Assembly: GCF_032884065.1 (NCBI RefSeq)
Contig: NC_088867.1
Coordinates: 48,605,317-48,669,316, forward strand
Direction of reading: 5' to 3'
Source: Artemia franciscana
Taxonomy: Eukaryota; Arthropoda; Branchiopoda; Anostraca; Artemiidae
Length of the DNA stretch: 64,000 nt
Made by a program: the position numbers and the translations under genes. Numbering within the stretch: the stretch's first letter is position 1; each line of letters begins with the position of its first letter. The notes beneath the pieces were generated by a model. That model was not told where the DNA came from and searched no databases. It saw nothing but the letters and a program-made list of their open reading frames with translations. Positions 23,371-40,489 of this stretch are shown here, piece after piece.

Positions 23371-24806
23371 TCTATATATATAAAAATAAGTTGTCTGTGG
23401 ATGGATGGATGGATGGATGTGTGGATGGATGTGTCAGGTGACGTCACCTGAAAAAACTGGATTAGGTGACGTCAAAACTGAAAAAACTAAAAAAAGGCAA
23501 AAACTAGAAAAAAAAACTAAAAACTAATAAAAAAAAATAAAAAAGCTAAAAAACTAAAAAAACTAAAAAAAGGCAAAAACTACAAAAAAAAACTAAAAAA
23601 CTAAAAAAAAAAAACTGAAAAAACTAAAAAAAGGCAAAAACTACAAAAAAAAACTAAAAACTAATAAAAAAAGTAAAAAAGCTAAAAAAACTAAAAAAAA
23701 CTAAAAAAACTAAAAAAAGGTAAAAAACTAAAAAAAATAAAAAATAAAAAAAAACTAAAAAAAAGGAAAAAACTGAAAAATAAGCTAAAATAAAGGTAAA
23801 AACCAATAAAAAACTAAAAAGAAAAAAAGGAAAAAACTAAAAAAAATTTTCATCTAAAAAACTAAAAAAAACTAAAAAAGGTAAAAACTAAAAGAACTAA
23901 AAAAGAAAAAAATAAATGACGAAACTCAAAGAGAAAGCGACCAGGACAAAAGGAATGTTCGATTAGCAATCAACAAAGCACCGGGAAGCACCGGGACACA
24001 GGGAGTATGAATGACGACCAGGACATAAGTAAAAAAAAAAATTAACAAAACTAAAAAGAAGTTAAAAACTACAAAAAAACTAAAAAGAAAAAAAAACTAA
24101 AAACTAATAAAAAAACTAAAAAATCTAAAAATCTAAATAAACTAAAAAAGAAAAAAAAAGGAAAAAAATAAAGGAGAAAAACAAAACTAAAAAAGAATGT
24201 ATATACAGACCGGTACACCGGGATACAAATGACGACCGGGACACAGGGAATATAAATGACGACCGGGACACAGGGACACAACTACAACGGGGACACCGGG
24301 GAAACAGGGGGATATAAATGACGACCGGGACAAAAAAACTAAAAAGAAAAAAAAACTAAAAACTAATAAAAAAACTAAAAAATCTAAAAATCTAAATAAG
24401 CTAAAAAAGAAAAAAAAAGGAAAAAAATAAAGGAGAAAAACAAAACTAAAAAACGAATGTATATACAGACCGGGACACCGGGATACAAATGACGACCGGG
24501 ACACAGGGAATATAAATGACGACCGGGACACAGGGACACAACTACAACGGGGACACCGGGGGAAACAGGGGGATGTAAATGACGACCGGGACACCGGGAC
24601 AGGGAATGGTCGATTAGCAATCACCATCAACAAAGCTCAAGGGCAATCATTAGAATCATGAGGTATAGATCTGAATACAGATTGTTTTCCCATGGACCAT
24701 TATATGTTGCATGTTCAAGAGTCGGTAAACCTGACAATCTATTTATATGCAAAGACAATGGGACAGCAAAGAATGTTGTATATTCGCAAGTTTTACGTAG
24801 TTAAAA

Positions 24807-24888
<82 letters not shown>

Positions 24889-25045
24889 ATCTATATTCAC
24901 AGGTGGGACATAGGGACACAACTACAATGGCGCGTAACTATTATGGCGCGTAACGACTTACGCGCGCGGGGGGGCTTGGGGGGGGCGCGAAGCGCCCCCA
25001 CCAACTAGGTGTTGGGGTGGCGCGAAGCGCCACCCCAACAGCTAG
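23371..25045 (+). mobile_element. Non-autonomous Helitron P
   Basis: TC at 23371-23372 to CTAG at 25042-25045. Leader with GGATGGATG and palindromes, A-rich array, minisatellite (24205-24320, 24460-24600), complete helicase relic (24607-24805), internal (TA)n of about 75 bp and terminal hairpins. Confidence 0.85.
24946..25045 (+). other. Representative Helitron 3' end: three hairpins and CTAG
   Basis: Hairpin 1, 24946-24965: GCGCGTAA, loop CGAC, TTACGCGC. Hairpin 2, 24981-24999: GGGGGCGC, loop GAA, GCGCCCCC. Hairpin 3, 25011-25039: a 13-bp stem starting GTTGGGGTGGCGC around loop GAA. The terminus CTAG lies at 25042-25045 after AG. This set is repeated, nearly unchanged, at every Helitron 3' end in the window; such a 3' hairpin is the known Helitron transposition terminator. 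Confidence 0.85.
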
Positions 25046-25071
25046 TATATATATATATATATATATATATA

Positions 25072-26488
25072 CTAGCTGTTGGGGTGGCGCTTCGCGCCAC
25101 CCCAACACCTAGTTGGTGGGGGCGCTTCGCGCCCCCCACAAGCCCCCCCGCGCGCGTAAGTCGTTACGCGCCATAATAGTTACGCGCCATTGTAGTTGTG
25201 TCCCTATGTCCCACCTGTGAATATAGATAGATATATATATATGGTTTTAACTACGTAAAACTTGCGAATATACAACATTCTTTGCTGTCCCATTGTCTTT
25301 GCATATAAATAGATTGTCAGGTTTACCGACTCTTGAACATGCAACATATAATGGTCCATGGAAAAACAATCTGTATTCAGATCTATACCTCATGATTCTA
25401 ATGATTGCCCTTGAGCTTTGTTGATGGTGATTGCTAATCGACCATTCCCTGTCCCGGTGTCCCGGTCGTCATTTACATCCCCCTGTTTCCCCCGGTGTCC
25501 CCGTTGTAGTTGTGTCCCTGTGTCCCGGTCGTCATTTATATTCCCTGTGTCCCGGGTCCCGGTCGTCATTTGTATCCCGGTGTCCCGGTCTGTATATACA
25601 TTCGTTTTTTAGTTTTGTTTTTCTCCTTTATTTTCTTCCTTTTTTTTCTTTTTTAGCTTATTTAGATTTTTAGATTTTTTAGTTTTTTTATTAGTTTTTA
25701 GTTTTTTTTTCTTTTTAGTTTTTTTGTCCCGGTCGTCATTTATATCCCCCTGTTTCCCCCGGTGTCCCCGTTGTAGTTGTGTCCCTGTGTCCCGGTCGTC
25801 ATTTATATTCCCTGTGTCCCGGTCGTCATTTGTATCCCGGTGTACCGGTCTTTATATACATTCGTTTTTTAGTTTTGTTTTTCTCCTTTATTTTTTTCCT
25901 TTTTTTTTTCTTTTTTAGTTTATTTAGATTTTTAGATTTTTTAGTTTTTTTATTAGTTTTTAGTTTTTTTTTCTTTTTAGTTTTTTTGTAGTTTTTACCT
26001 TCTTTTTAGTTTTGTTAATTTTTTTTTTTACTTGTGTCCTGGTCGTCATTTATACTCCCTGTGTCCCGGTGCTTTGTTGATTGCTAATCGAACATTCCTT
26101 TTGTCCTGGTCGCTTTCTCTTTGAGTGTCGTCATTTATTTTTTTCTTTTTTAGTTCTTTTAGTTTTTACCTTTTTTAGTTTTTTTTAGTTTTTAGTTTTT
26201 TTAGTTTTTTACCTTTTTTTAGTTTTTTTAGTTTTTTTAGTTTTTTTAGTTTTTTAGCTTTTTTATTTTTTATATTAGTTTTTAGTTTTTTTGTAGTTTT
26301 TGCCTTTTTTTTAGTTTTTTTAGTTTTTTAGCTTTTTTATTAGTTTTTAGTTTTTTTTGTAGTTTTTGCCTTTTTTTAGTTTTTTTAGTTTTTAGCTTTT
26401 TTATTTTTTTATTAGTTTTTAGTTTTTTTTGTAGTTTTTGCCTTTTTTTAGTTTTTTCAGTTTTGACGTCACCTGATCCAGTTTTTTC
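25072..26488 (-). mobile_element. Non-autonomous Helitron Q, cut by assembly gap
   Basis: CTAG at 25072, hairpins, helicase relic, two minisatellite blocks, A-rich array on minus, and leader GACGTCACCTGATCC reached at 26488 where the N gap starts. Near-identical in order to element A. Confidence 0.85.
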
Positions 26489-26588
26489 NNNNNNNNNNNN
26501 NNNNNNNNNNNNNNNNNNNNNNNNNNNNNNNNNNNNNNNNNNNNNNNNNNNNNNNNNNNNNNNNNNNNNNNNNNNNNNNNNNNNNNNN
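26489..26588. other. Assembly gap (100 N)
   Basis: Exactly 100 N, a conventional placeholder for unknown length. Sequence on both sides is Helitron derivative on minus but not contiguous within one element (5' leader on the left, internal helicase relic on the right). Confidence 0.99.
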
Positions 26589-27517
26589 ACGTAAAACTTG
26601 CGAATATACAACATTCTTTGCTGTCCCATTGTCTTTGCATATAAATAGATTGTCCGGTTTACCGACTCTTGAACATGCAACATATAATGGTCCATGGGAA
26701 AACAATCTGTATTCAGATCTATACCTCATGATTCTAATGATTGCCCTTGAGCTTTGTTGATGGTGATTGCTAATCGACCATTCCCTGTCCCGGTGTCCCG
26801 GTCGTCATTTACATCCCCCTGTTTCCCCCGGTGTCCCCGTTGTAGTTGTGTCCCTGTGTCCCGGTCGTCATTTATATTCCCTGTGTCCCGGTCGTCATTT
26901 GTATCCCGGTGTCCAGTTTTTTCCTTTTTTTTATTTTTTTTTTATTTTTTATTTTTTTTTAGTTTTTTACCTTTTTTTAGTTTTTTTAGTTTTTTTAGTT
27001 TTTTTAGTTTTTTAGCTTTTTTACTTTTTTTATTAGTTTTTAGTTTTTTTGTAGTTTTTGCCTTTTTTTAGTTTTTTCAGTTTTTTTTTTAGTTTTTTAT
27101 TGGTTTTTACCTTTATTTTAGCTTATTTTTCAGTTTTTTCCTTTTTTTTTAGTTTTTTTTAGTTTTTAGTTTTTTTAGTTTTTTACCTTTTTTTAGTTTT
27201 TTTAGTTTTTTTAGTTTTTTAGCTTTTTTAATTTTTTTTATTAGTTTTTAGTTTTTTTTTGTAGTTTTTGCCTTTTTTTAGTTTTTTTAGTTTTTTAGCT
27301 TTTTTATTAGTTTTTAGTTTTTTTTGTAGTTTTGCCTTTTTTTAGTTTTTTTAGTTTTTTAGCTTTTTTATTTTTTTTATTAGTTTTTAGTTTTTTTTGT
27401 AGTTTTGCCTTTTTTTAGTTTTTTCAGTTTTGACGTCACCTGATCCAGTTTTTTCAGGTGACGTCATCTGATCCACGATCCACAGATCCACAGACAACTT
27501 ATTTTTATATATATAGA
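26589..27517 (-). mobile_element. Helitron derivative R, 3' end lost in gap
   Basis: Starts in the helicase relic, then a shortened minisatellite (26785-26915) that passes straight into the A-rich array on minus, leader with palindrome (27465-27482, one variant base) and 5' TC end at 27517. Confidence 0.8.
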
Positions 27518-28233
27518 TAGTTTTTTTTTTTTACTTATGTCCTGGTCGTCATTTATACTCCCTGTGTCCCGGTGCTTTGTTGATTGCTAATCGAACATTC
27601 CTTTTGTCCTGGTCGCTTTCTCTTTGAGTTTCGTCATTTATTTTTTTCTTTTTTAGTTCTTTTAGTTTTTACCTTTTTTAGTTTTTTTAGTTTTTTAGAT
27701 GAAAATTTTTTTTAGTTTTTTCCTTTTTTTCTTTTAGTTTTTTATTGGTTTTTACCTTTATTTTAGCTTATTTTTCAGTTTTTTCCTTTTTTTTAGTTTT
27801 TTTTTATTTTTTATTTTTTTTAGTTTTTTACCTTTTTTTAGTTTTCTTAGTTTTTTTTAGTTTTTTAGCTTTTTTACTTTTTTTATTAGTTTTTAGTTTT
27901 TTTTTGTAGTTTTTGCCTTTTTTTAGTTTTTTCAGTTTTTTTTTTAGTTTTTTATTGGTTTTTACCTTTATTTTAGCTTATTTTTCAGTTTTTTCCTTTT
28001 TTTTAGTTTTTTTTTATTTTTTATTTTTTTTAGTTTTTTACCTTTTTTATTTTTCTTAGTTTTTTTTTAGTTTTTTAGCTTTTTTACTTTTTTTATTAGT
28101 TTTTAGTTTTTTTTGTAGTTTTGCCTTTTTTTAGTTTTTTCAGTTTTGACGTCACCTGATCCAGTTTTTTCAGGTGACGTCACCTGATTTACGATCCACA
28201 GATCCACAGACAACTTATTTTTATATATATAGA
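27518..28233 (-). mobile_element. Helitron 5' fragment S (tandem with T)
   Basis: A-rich array on minus, CTTTGAGTTTCG segment, leader, 5' TC end at 28233. It lacks a 3' end. Very similar to the next fragment over its first ~450 bp. Confidence 0.75.
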
Positions 28234-29076
28234 TAGTTTTTTTTTTTTTACTTATGTCCTGGTCGTCATTTATACTCCCTGTGTCCCGGTGCTTTGTTGA
28301 TTGCTAATCGAACATTCCTTTTGTCCTGGTCGCTTTCTCTTTGAGTTTCGTCATTTATTTTTTTCTTTTTTAGTTCTTTTAGTTTTTACCTTTTTTAGTT
28401 TTTTTAGTTTTTTAGATGAAAATTTTTTTTAGTTTTTTCCTTTTTTTCTTTTTAGTTTTTTATTGGTTTTTACCTTTATTTTAGCTTATTTTTCAGTTTT
28501 TTCCTTTTTTTAGTTTTTTTTTATTTTTTATTTTTTTTAGTTTTTTACCTTTTTTTAGTTTTCTTAGTTTTTTTTAGTTTTTTAGCTTTTTTACTTTTTT
28601 TATTAGTTTTTAGTTTTTTTTTGTAGTTTTTGCCTTTTTTTAGTTTTTTCAGTTTTTTTTTTAGTTTTTTATTGGTTTTTACCTTTATTTTAGCTTATTT
28701 TTCAGTTTTTTCCTTTTTTTTAGTTTTTTTTAGTTTTTAGTTTTTTAGTTTTTTACCTTTTTTTAGTTTTTTTAGTTTTTTTAGTTTTTTAGCTTTTTTA
28801 TTTTTTTTATTAGTTTTTAGTTTTTTTTGTAGTTTTTGCCTTTTTTTAGTTTTTTTAGTTTTTTAGCTTTTTTATTAGTTTTTAGTTTTTTTTGTAGTTT
28901 TTGCCTTTTTTAGTTTTTTTAGTTTTTAGCTTTTTTATTTTTTTTATTAGTTTTTAGTTTTTTTTGTAGTTTTTGCCTTTTTTTAGTTTTTTCAGTTTTG
29001 ACGTCACCTGATCCAGTTTTTTCAGGTGACGTCACCTGATCCATCCACAGACAGACAACTTATTTTTATATATAGA
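28234..29076 (-). mobile_element. Helitron 5' fragment T (tandem with S)
   Basis: Same order as fragment S with additional A-rich array units. Its 5' TC (GA at 29075-29076) directly touches the CTAG of the following 3' end. Confidence 0.75.
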
Positions 29077-29229
29077 CTAGCTGTTGGGGTGGCGCTTCGC
29101 ACCACCCCAACACCTAGTTGGTGGGGGCGCTTCGCGCCCCCCCCAAGCCCCCCCGCGCGCGTAAGTCGTTACGCGCTATAATAGTTACGCGCCATTGTAG
29201 TTGTGTCCCTATGTCCCACCTGTGAATAT

Positions 29230-29286
<57 letters not shown>
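29077..29286 (-). mobile_element. Helitron 3'-end fragment U plus (TA)n
   Basis: CTAG at 29077-29080, hairpins (one base change, GCGCTTCGCACCACCCC), subterminal region, then about 55 bp of TA up to the next CTAG. Confidence 0.85.
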
Positions 29287-29287
<1 letters not shown>

Positions 29288-30853
29288 TAGCTGTTGGGGT
29301 GGCGCTTCGCGCCACCCCAACACCTAGTTGGTGGGGGCGCTTCGCGCCCCCCCCAAGCCCCCCCGCGCGCGTAAGTCGTTACGCGCCATAATAGTTACGC
29401 GCCATTGTAGTTGTGTCCCTATGTCCCACCTGTGAATATAGATATATATATATATATATGGTTTTAACTACGTAAAACTTGCGAATATACAACATTCTTT
29501 GCTGTCCCATTGTCTTTGCATATAAATAGATTGTCAGGTTATCCCCCTGTTTCCCCCGGTGTCCCCGTTGTAGTTGTGTCCCTGTGTCCCGGTCGTCATT
29601 TATATTCCCTGTGTCCCGGGTCCCGGTCATCATTTGTATCCCGGTGTCCCGGTCTGTATATACATTCGTTTTTTAGTTTTGTTTTTCTCCTTTATTTTTT
29701 TCCTTTTTTTTTTCTTTTTTAGCTTATTTAGATTTTTAGATTTTTTAGTTTTTTTTATTAGTTTTTAGTTTTTATTTCTTTTTAGTTTTTTTGTCCCGGT
29801 CGTCATTTATATCCCCCTGTTTCCCCCGGTGTCCCCGTTGTAGTTGTGTCCCTGTGTCCCTGTCGTTATTTATATTCCCTGTGTCCCGGTCGTCATTTGT
29901 ATCCCGGTGTACCGGTCTGTATATACATTCGTTTTTTAGTTTTGTTTTTCTCCTTTATTTTTTTTCCTTTTTTTTTCTTTTTTAGTTTATTTAGATTTTT
30001 AGATTTTTTAGTTTTTTTATTAGTTTTTAGTTTTTTTTTCTTTTTAGTTTTTTTGTAGTTTTTACCTTCTTTTTAGTTTTGTTAATTTTTTTTTTTACTT
30101 GTGTCCTGGTCGTCATTTATACTCCCTGTGTCCCGGTGCTTTGTTGATTGCTAATCGAACATTCCTTTTGTCCTGGTCGCTTTCTCTTTGAGTGTCGTCA
30201 TTTATTTTTTTCTTTTTTAGTTCTTTAGTTTTTACCTTTTTTAGTTTTTTTTTAGTTTTTAGTTTTTTTAGTTTTTTACCTTTTTTTAGTTTTTTTAGTT
30301 TTTTAGCTTTTTTATTTTTTTTATTAGTTTTTAGTTTTTTTGTAGTTTTTGCCTTTTTTTTAGTTTTTTGTCCTGGTCGCTTTCTCTTTGAGTGTCGTCA
30401 TTTATTAGTTTTTTCCTTTTTTTTTTAGTTTTTTATTGGTTTTTACCTTTATTTTAGCTTATTTTTCAGTTTTTTTCCTTTTTTTTAGTTTTTTTTTATT
30501 TTTTATTTTTTTTAGTTTTTTACCTTTTTTTAGTTTTTTTAGTTTTTTTAGTTTTTTAGCTTTTTTACTTTTTTTATTAGTTTTTAGTTTTTTTTTGTAG
30601 TTTTTGCCTTTTTTTAGTTTTTTCAGTTTTTTTTTTAGTTTTTTATTGGTTTTTACCTTTATAGTTTTTTTAGTTTTTTAGCTTTTTTATTTTTTTTATT
30701 AGTTTTTAGTTTTTTTTGTAGTTTTTGCCTTTTTTTAGTTTTTTCAGTTTTGACGTCACCTAATCCAGTTTTTTCAGGTGACGTCACCTGACACATCCAT
30801 CCACACATCCATCCATCCATCCATCCACAGACAACTTATTTTTATATATATAG

Positions 30854-30854
<1 letters not shown>
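29287..30854 (-). mobile_element. Non-autonomous Helitron V (left arm of palindrome)
   Basis: CTAG at 29287 to TC at 30854, 1568 bp, same order as G. It is the inverse of element W across a 52-bp (TA)n centre. An 84-codon stretch read from minus around 29379-29633 is identical in translation to the matching stretch of W, so the arms are very similar. Confidence 0.88.

Positions 30855-30906
<52 letters not shown>
30855..30906. repeat. (TA)n palindrome centre
   Basis: 52 bp of TA/CATA between the two 5' ends of elements V and W (head to head). Confidence 0.9.
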
Positions 30907-34178
<3,272 letters not shown>

Positions 34179-35026
34179 TAGTTTTTTTTTTTTACTTATG
34201 TCCTGGTCGTCATTTATACTCCCTGTGTCCCGGTGCTTTGTTGATTGCTAATCGAACATTCCTTTTGTCCTGGTCGCTTTCTCTTTGAGTGTCGTCATTT
34301 ATTTCTTTCTTTTTTAGTTCTTTTAGTTTTTACCTTTTTTAGTTTTTTTTAGTTTTTTAGATGACATTTTTTTTTAGTTTTTTCCTTTTTTTCTTTTTAG
34401 TTTTTTATTGGTTTTTACCTTTATTTTAGCTTATTTTTCAGTTTTTTCCTTTTTTTTAGTTTTTTTTTATTTTTTATTTTTTTTAGTTTTTCACCTTTTT
34501 TTAGTTTTTTTAGTTTTTTTAGTTTTTTAGCTTTTTTACTTTTTTTATTAGTTTTTAGTTTTTTTTTTGTAGTTTTTGCCTTTTTTTAGTTTTTTCAGTT
34601 TTTTTTTTAGTTTTTTATTGGTTTTTACCTTTATTTTAGCTTATTTTTCAGTTTTTTCCTTTTTTTTAGTTTTTTTTAGTTTTTAGTTTTTTTAGTTTTT
34701 TACCTTTTTTTAGTTTTTTTAGTTTTTTTAGTTTTTTAGCTTTTTTATTTTTTTTATTAGTTTTTAGTTTTTTTTGTAGTTTTTGCCTTTTTTAGTTTTT
34801 TTAGTTTTTTAGCTTTTTTATTAGTTTTTAGTTTTTTTTTGTAGTTTTTGCCTTTTTTAAGTTTTTTTAGTTTTTTAGCTTTTTTATTTTTTTTATTAGT
34901 TTTTAGTTTTTTTTGTAGTTTTTGCCTTTTTTTAGTTTTTTCAGTTTTGACGTCACCTGATCCAGTTTTTTCAGGTGACGTCACCTGATCCATCCATCCA
35001 CAGACAGACAACTTATTTTTATATAG
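34179..35026 (-). mobile_element. Helitron 5' fragment (tandem with Z)
   Basis: A-rich arrays on minus, CTTTGAGTGTCG segment, leader with palindrome (about 34968-34985), TC end at 35026. No 3' end. Head-to-head with X across a 15-bp TAGA/TA spacer. Confidence 0.8.
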
Positions 35027-35041
35027 ATAGATAGATATATA

Positions 35042-36610
35042 TCTATATATATAAAAATAAGTTGTCTGTCTGTGGATGTGTGGATGGATGTGTGGATGGA
35101 TGTGTCAGGTGACGTCACATGAAAAAACTGGATTAGGTGACGTCAAAACTGAAAAAACTAAAAAAAGGCAAAAACTACAAAAAAAACTAAAAACTAATAA
35201 AAAAAATAAAAAAGCTAAAAAACTAAAAAAAACTATAAAGGTAAAAACCAATAAAAAACTAAAAAAAAAACTGAAAAAACTAAAAAAAGGCAAAAACTAC
35301 AAAAAAAAACTAAAAACTAATAAAAAAAGTAAAAAAGCTAAAAAACTAAAAAAACTAAAAAAACTAAAAAAAGGTAAAAAACTAAAAAAAATAAAAAATA
35401 AAAAAAAACTAAAAAAAAGGAAAAAACTGAAAAATAAGCTAAAATAAAGGTAAAAACCAATAAAAAACTAAAAAAAAAAAGGAAAAAACTAATAAATGAC
35501 GACACTCAAAGAGAAAGCGACCAGGACAAAAAACTAAAAAAAAAGGCAAAAACTACAAAAAAACTAAAAACTAATAAAAAAAATAAAAAAGCTAAAAAAC
35601 TAAAAAAACTAAAAAAAGGTAAAAAACTAAAAAAACTAAAAACTAAAAAAAAACTAAAAAAGGTAAAAACTAAAAGAACTAAAAAAGAAAAAAATAAATG
35701 ACGACACTCAAAGAGAAAGCGACCAGGACAAAAGGAATGTTCGATTAGCAATCAACAAAGCACCGGGACACAGGGAGTATAAATGACGACCAGGACACAA
35801 GTAAAAAAAAAAATTAACAAAACTAAAAAGAAGGTAAAAACTACAAAAAAACTAAAAAGAAAAAAAAACTAAAAACTAATAAAAAAACTAAAAAATCTAA
35901 AAATCTAAATAAACTAAAAAAGAAAAAAAAAGGAAAAAAATAAAGGAGAAAAACAAAACTAAAAAACGAATGTATATACAGACCGGTACACCGGGATACA
36001 AATGACGACCGGGACACAGGGAATATAAATAACGACCGGGACACAGGGACACAACTACAACGGGGACACCGGGGGAAACAGGGGGATATAAATGACGACC
36101 GGGACAAAAAAACTAAAAAGAAATAAAAACTAAAAACTAATAAAAAAAACTAAAAAATCTAAAAATCTAAATAAGCTAAAAAAGAAAAAAAAAGGAAAAA
36201 AATAAAGGAGAAAAACAAAACTAAAAAACGAATGTATATACAGACCGGGACACCGGGATACAAATGATGACCGGGACCCGGGACACAGGGAATATAAATG
36301 ACGACCGGGACACAGGGACACAACTACAACGGGGACACCGGGGGAAACAGGGGGATAACCTGACAATCTATTTATATGCAAAGACAATGGGACAGCAAAG
36401 AATGTTGTATATTCGCAAGTTTTACGTAGTTAAAACCATATATATATATATATATCTATATTCACAGGTGGGACATAGGGACACAACTACAATGGCGCGT
36501 AACTATTATGGCGCGTAACGACTTACGCGCGCGGGGGGGCTTGGGGGGGGCGCGAAGCGCCCCCACCAACTAGGTGTTGGGGTGGCGCGAAGCGCCACCC
36601 CAACAGCTAG
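35042..36610 (+). mobile_element. Non-autonomous Helitron X
   Basis: TC at 35042-35043 to CTAG at 36607-36610, 1569 bp. Same structure as W. The leader is GGATGTGTGGATGG and carries one variant palindrome (GACGTCACATG). Confidence 0.88.
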
Positions 36611-36627
36611 TATATATATATATATCT

Positions 36628-38739
<2,112 letters not shown>

Positions 38740-38794
38740 ATGTACAGGTTCTATTTGCTAACAATTCTAAACTTGGCGTTATCGCTCCCATATG
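38740..38794 (+). CDS. Putative exon 1 (signal peptide) of astacin-like metalloprotease
   Basis: ATG at 38740 opens 18 codons, MYRFYLLTILNLALSLPY, with a hydrophobic core typical of a signal peptide, followed by one base (G38794) and a strong donor GTAAGC (38795-38800). This leaves splice phase 1. The exon at 40252 begins with two bases (GA) before its open frame, so the phases fit and give a Gly codon across the junction. The frame reads on past the donor to a stop, so the splice is needed. The link to exon 2 is inferred from phase, spacing and the expectation that astacins are secreted; a chance ORF is the alternative. Confidence 0.5.
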
Positions 38795-40251
38795 GTAAGC
38801 AGTCAGTTACTTTTAGAACCTCAGGCGACTTGAATTCTAGCATAATTTTTGAGAGTTATTTTTCTTTAAAGATTCAACTTCAAATGCCGTTACTAGCGGC
38901 AGTTATAATACTACTATTTGTAAGATAAAATAAAGAATACAACAGCTTCCTTATCTATATAGTTCTACTAGGAAGCAATACTTATTATTGTTGTCAAGTC
39001 ATTATAGTTGTCATTGTATTATTGTCATGTATTATTGTTGTCATGTTGTCAGTAGTCATACAATCAATAAGTGATATTCTATAGCAATAAAAATGGGAAA
39101 AATAAATCTGGCTAATGCGAAAGATCAATATGAGAAGGGAAATATTCAGTCAGCTCTAGTTGAAAATCTATTAATATACCCACTAATGTGTCAGAATTTG
39201 AAGGAAGGAGGAGGAAGGAGGACTATGACGTTCGAGGTCAAGGAAAATGGAGTCAGAAATTCTGAAATCAAAAACTTTTTTTTAAAGAGTAAGAAGTTTC
39301 AAACTCAAGTAGAATACTAACACAAAAAAAATATCTATTAATCATAATAGTGGTGTGAAGATGGCATACCAATTACTTATAGAAAGACACAAGCTCGCTC
39401 GCCCTCCTCAATGGCACGATCAGGTAGACTAGAATCAATTCAGGACGATGCAGGGAAGTGTCTGACTAGTATATATGAGATAGAAGCAATCGTGATATGT
39501 AATTGAAAAAAGTTTAAGCAGGTCTTTCTTAAAATTAATTTAAAAAAAATGTTTATGAAAAAGAGCTTTTCCGAGAAACGTAAAGAGCCGTATTAAACTT
39601 GAAAAATCAGCAGAAATAAATTAATATAATTATTTAAACAAAGAACGTTCAGATATTACTGCTAAGAAACAAATGAAACCCAAAACAAAAAGAAATCAAA
39701 TTAAACGATTATAGCAAAAATAAAGATAACAGGTACCAATACGGATTAATAAATAAATCTTGAAACGAGTAAAAATTGAATTGAACGTTCAAGTCAAACA
39801 TAACGAAAAAAAATCAATATAAACAGGAGATTGGCCACTGCCCCCTACTTAACCTTAAAAGTCTAAAGCCTATTGTGTCATTTGTGTTTAATTGGAAACT
39901 ATATGTGTCTTGAACAGCGTGCTTTTGTTTTTCAAAATATCGACGACAAACAAACAAAATATTACTATAATAATCAAGATGACTGGTCAGAACTAATGAA
40001 CATACACTGAAAATTTAATATATGACTATATTAATTCATGGAAACTAAGCAATTCAAGATCTTAATTTGCTGTAATTTATGCTTTAATTTTCAATGTCAG
40101 AATATAAAAGAAAATATTTTTAGTAGAATTTGTATTATTCTATGGCTATTTGTTAACTTCATCAAAGAAAATCAAGCTATAATTTAGCTTGCTGCACACT
40201 ATTTCTGAGATGCAAAAATCCAGTTATTTTAAAATTTTATTGTTTATTTAG
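38795..40251 (+). other. Putative intron 1 of the astacin-like gene
   Basis: 1457 bp bounded by GTAAGC and TTTATTTAG. AT-rich, with an ATTGTTGTCA-type short repeat around 38985-39055. A 75-codon frame at 39093-39320 has no recognisable domain and is not called. Confidence 0.45.
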
Positions 40252-40407
40252 GAGGAAAGTTCAACTCGAAGCAGTATCCTTGGGAACAGGGATTATATCT
40301 ACAAGGAGATATCAAATTGACTGAAGAGCAGGCAAAGAATGGACAACTTAATGAATATTACAGATGGGTTGATGCTACGGTTCCTTACGTCATAAGTGGT
40401 GACTTTA
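40252..40407 (+). CDS. Exon 2 of astacin-like zinc metalloprotease (propeptide / N-terminus of catalytic domain)
   Basis: A 156-bp open segment between acceptor AG (40250-40251, after a pyrimidine-rich TTTATTTAG) and donor GTAAGT (40408). The reading frame (starting at GGA 40254) gives LYLQGDIKLTEEQ and then YYRWVDATVPYVISGDF. These match the start of M12A astacins: the propeptide GDI segment, whose Asp occupies the zinc in the zymogen, and the RW...VPYVI strand at the mature N-terminus. The zinc motif HExxHxxGxxH would be in later exons and is not found in the window. The following intron must therefore contain the transposons from 40905 onward, or the gene has been broken by them. Phase 2 entry, phase 1 exit. 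Confidence 0.75.
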
Positions 40408-40489
40408 GTAAGTCCTTTAATCTCAGATACATCTGGAAATAGCATCGGTCTTAAAGTAAATATTTTTCAAATGATCTTAAGGGCTATAT

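Noticed and set aside
39093..39320. 75-codon ORF between the two astacin exons
   Set aside because: No domain, no splice logic linking it to the flanking exons, and it lies where the intron is expected.
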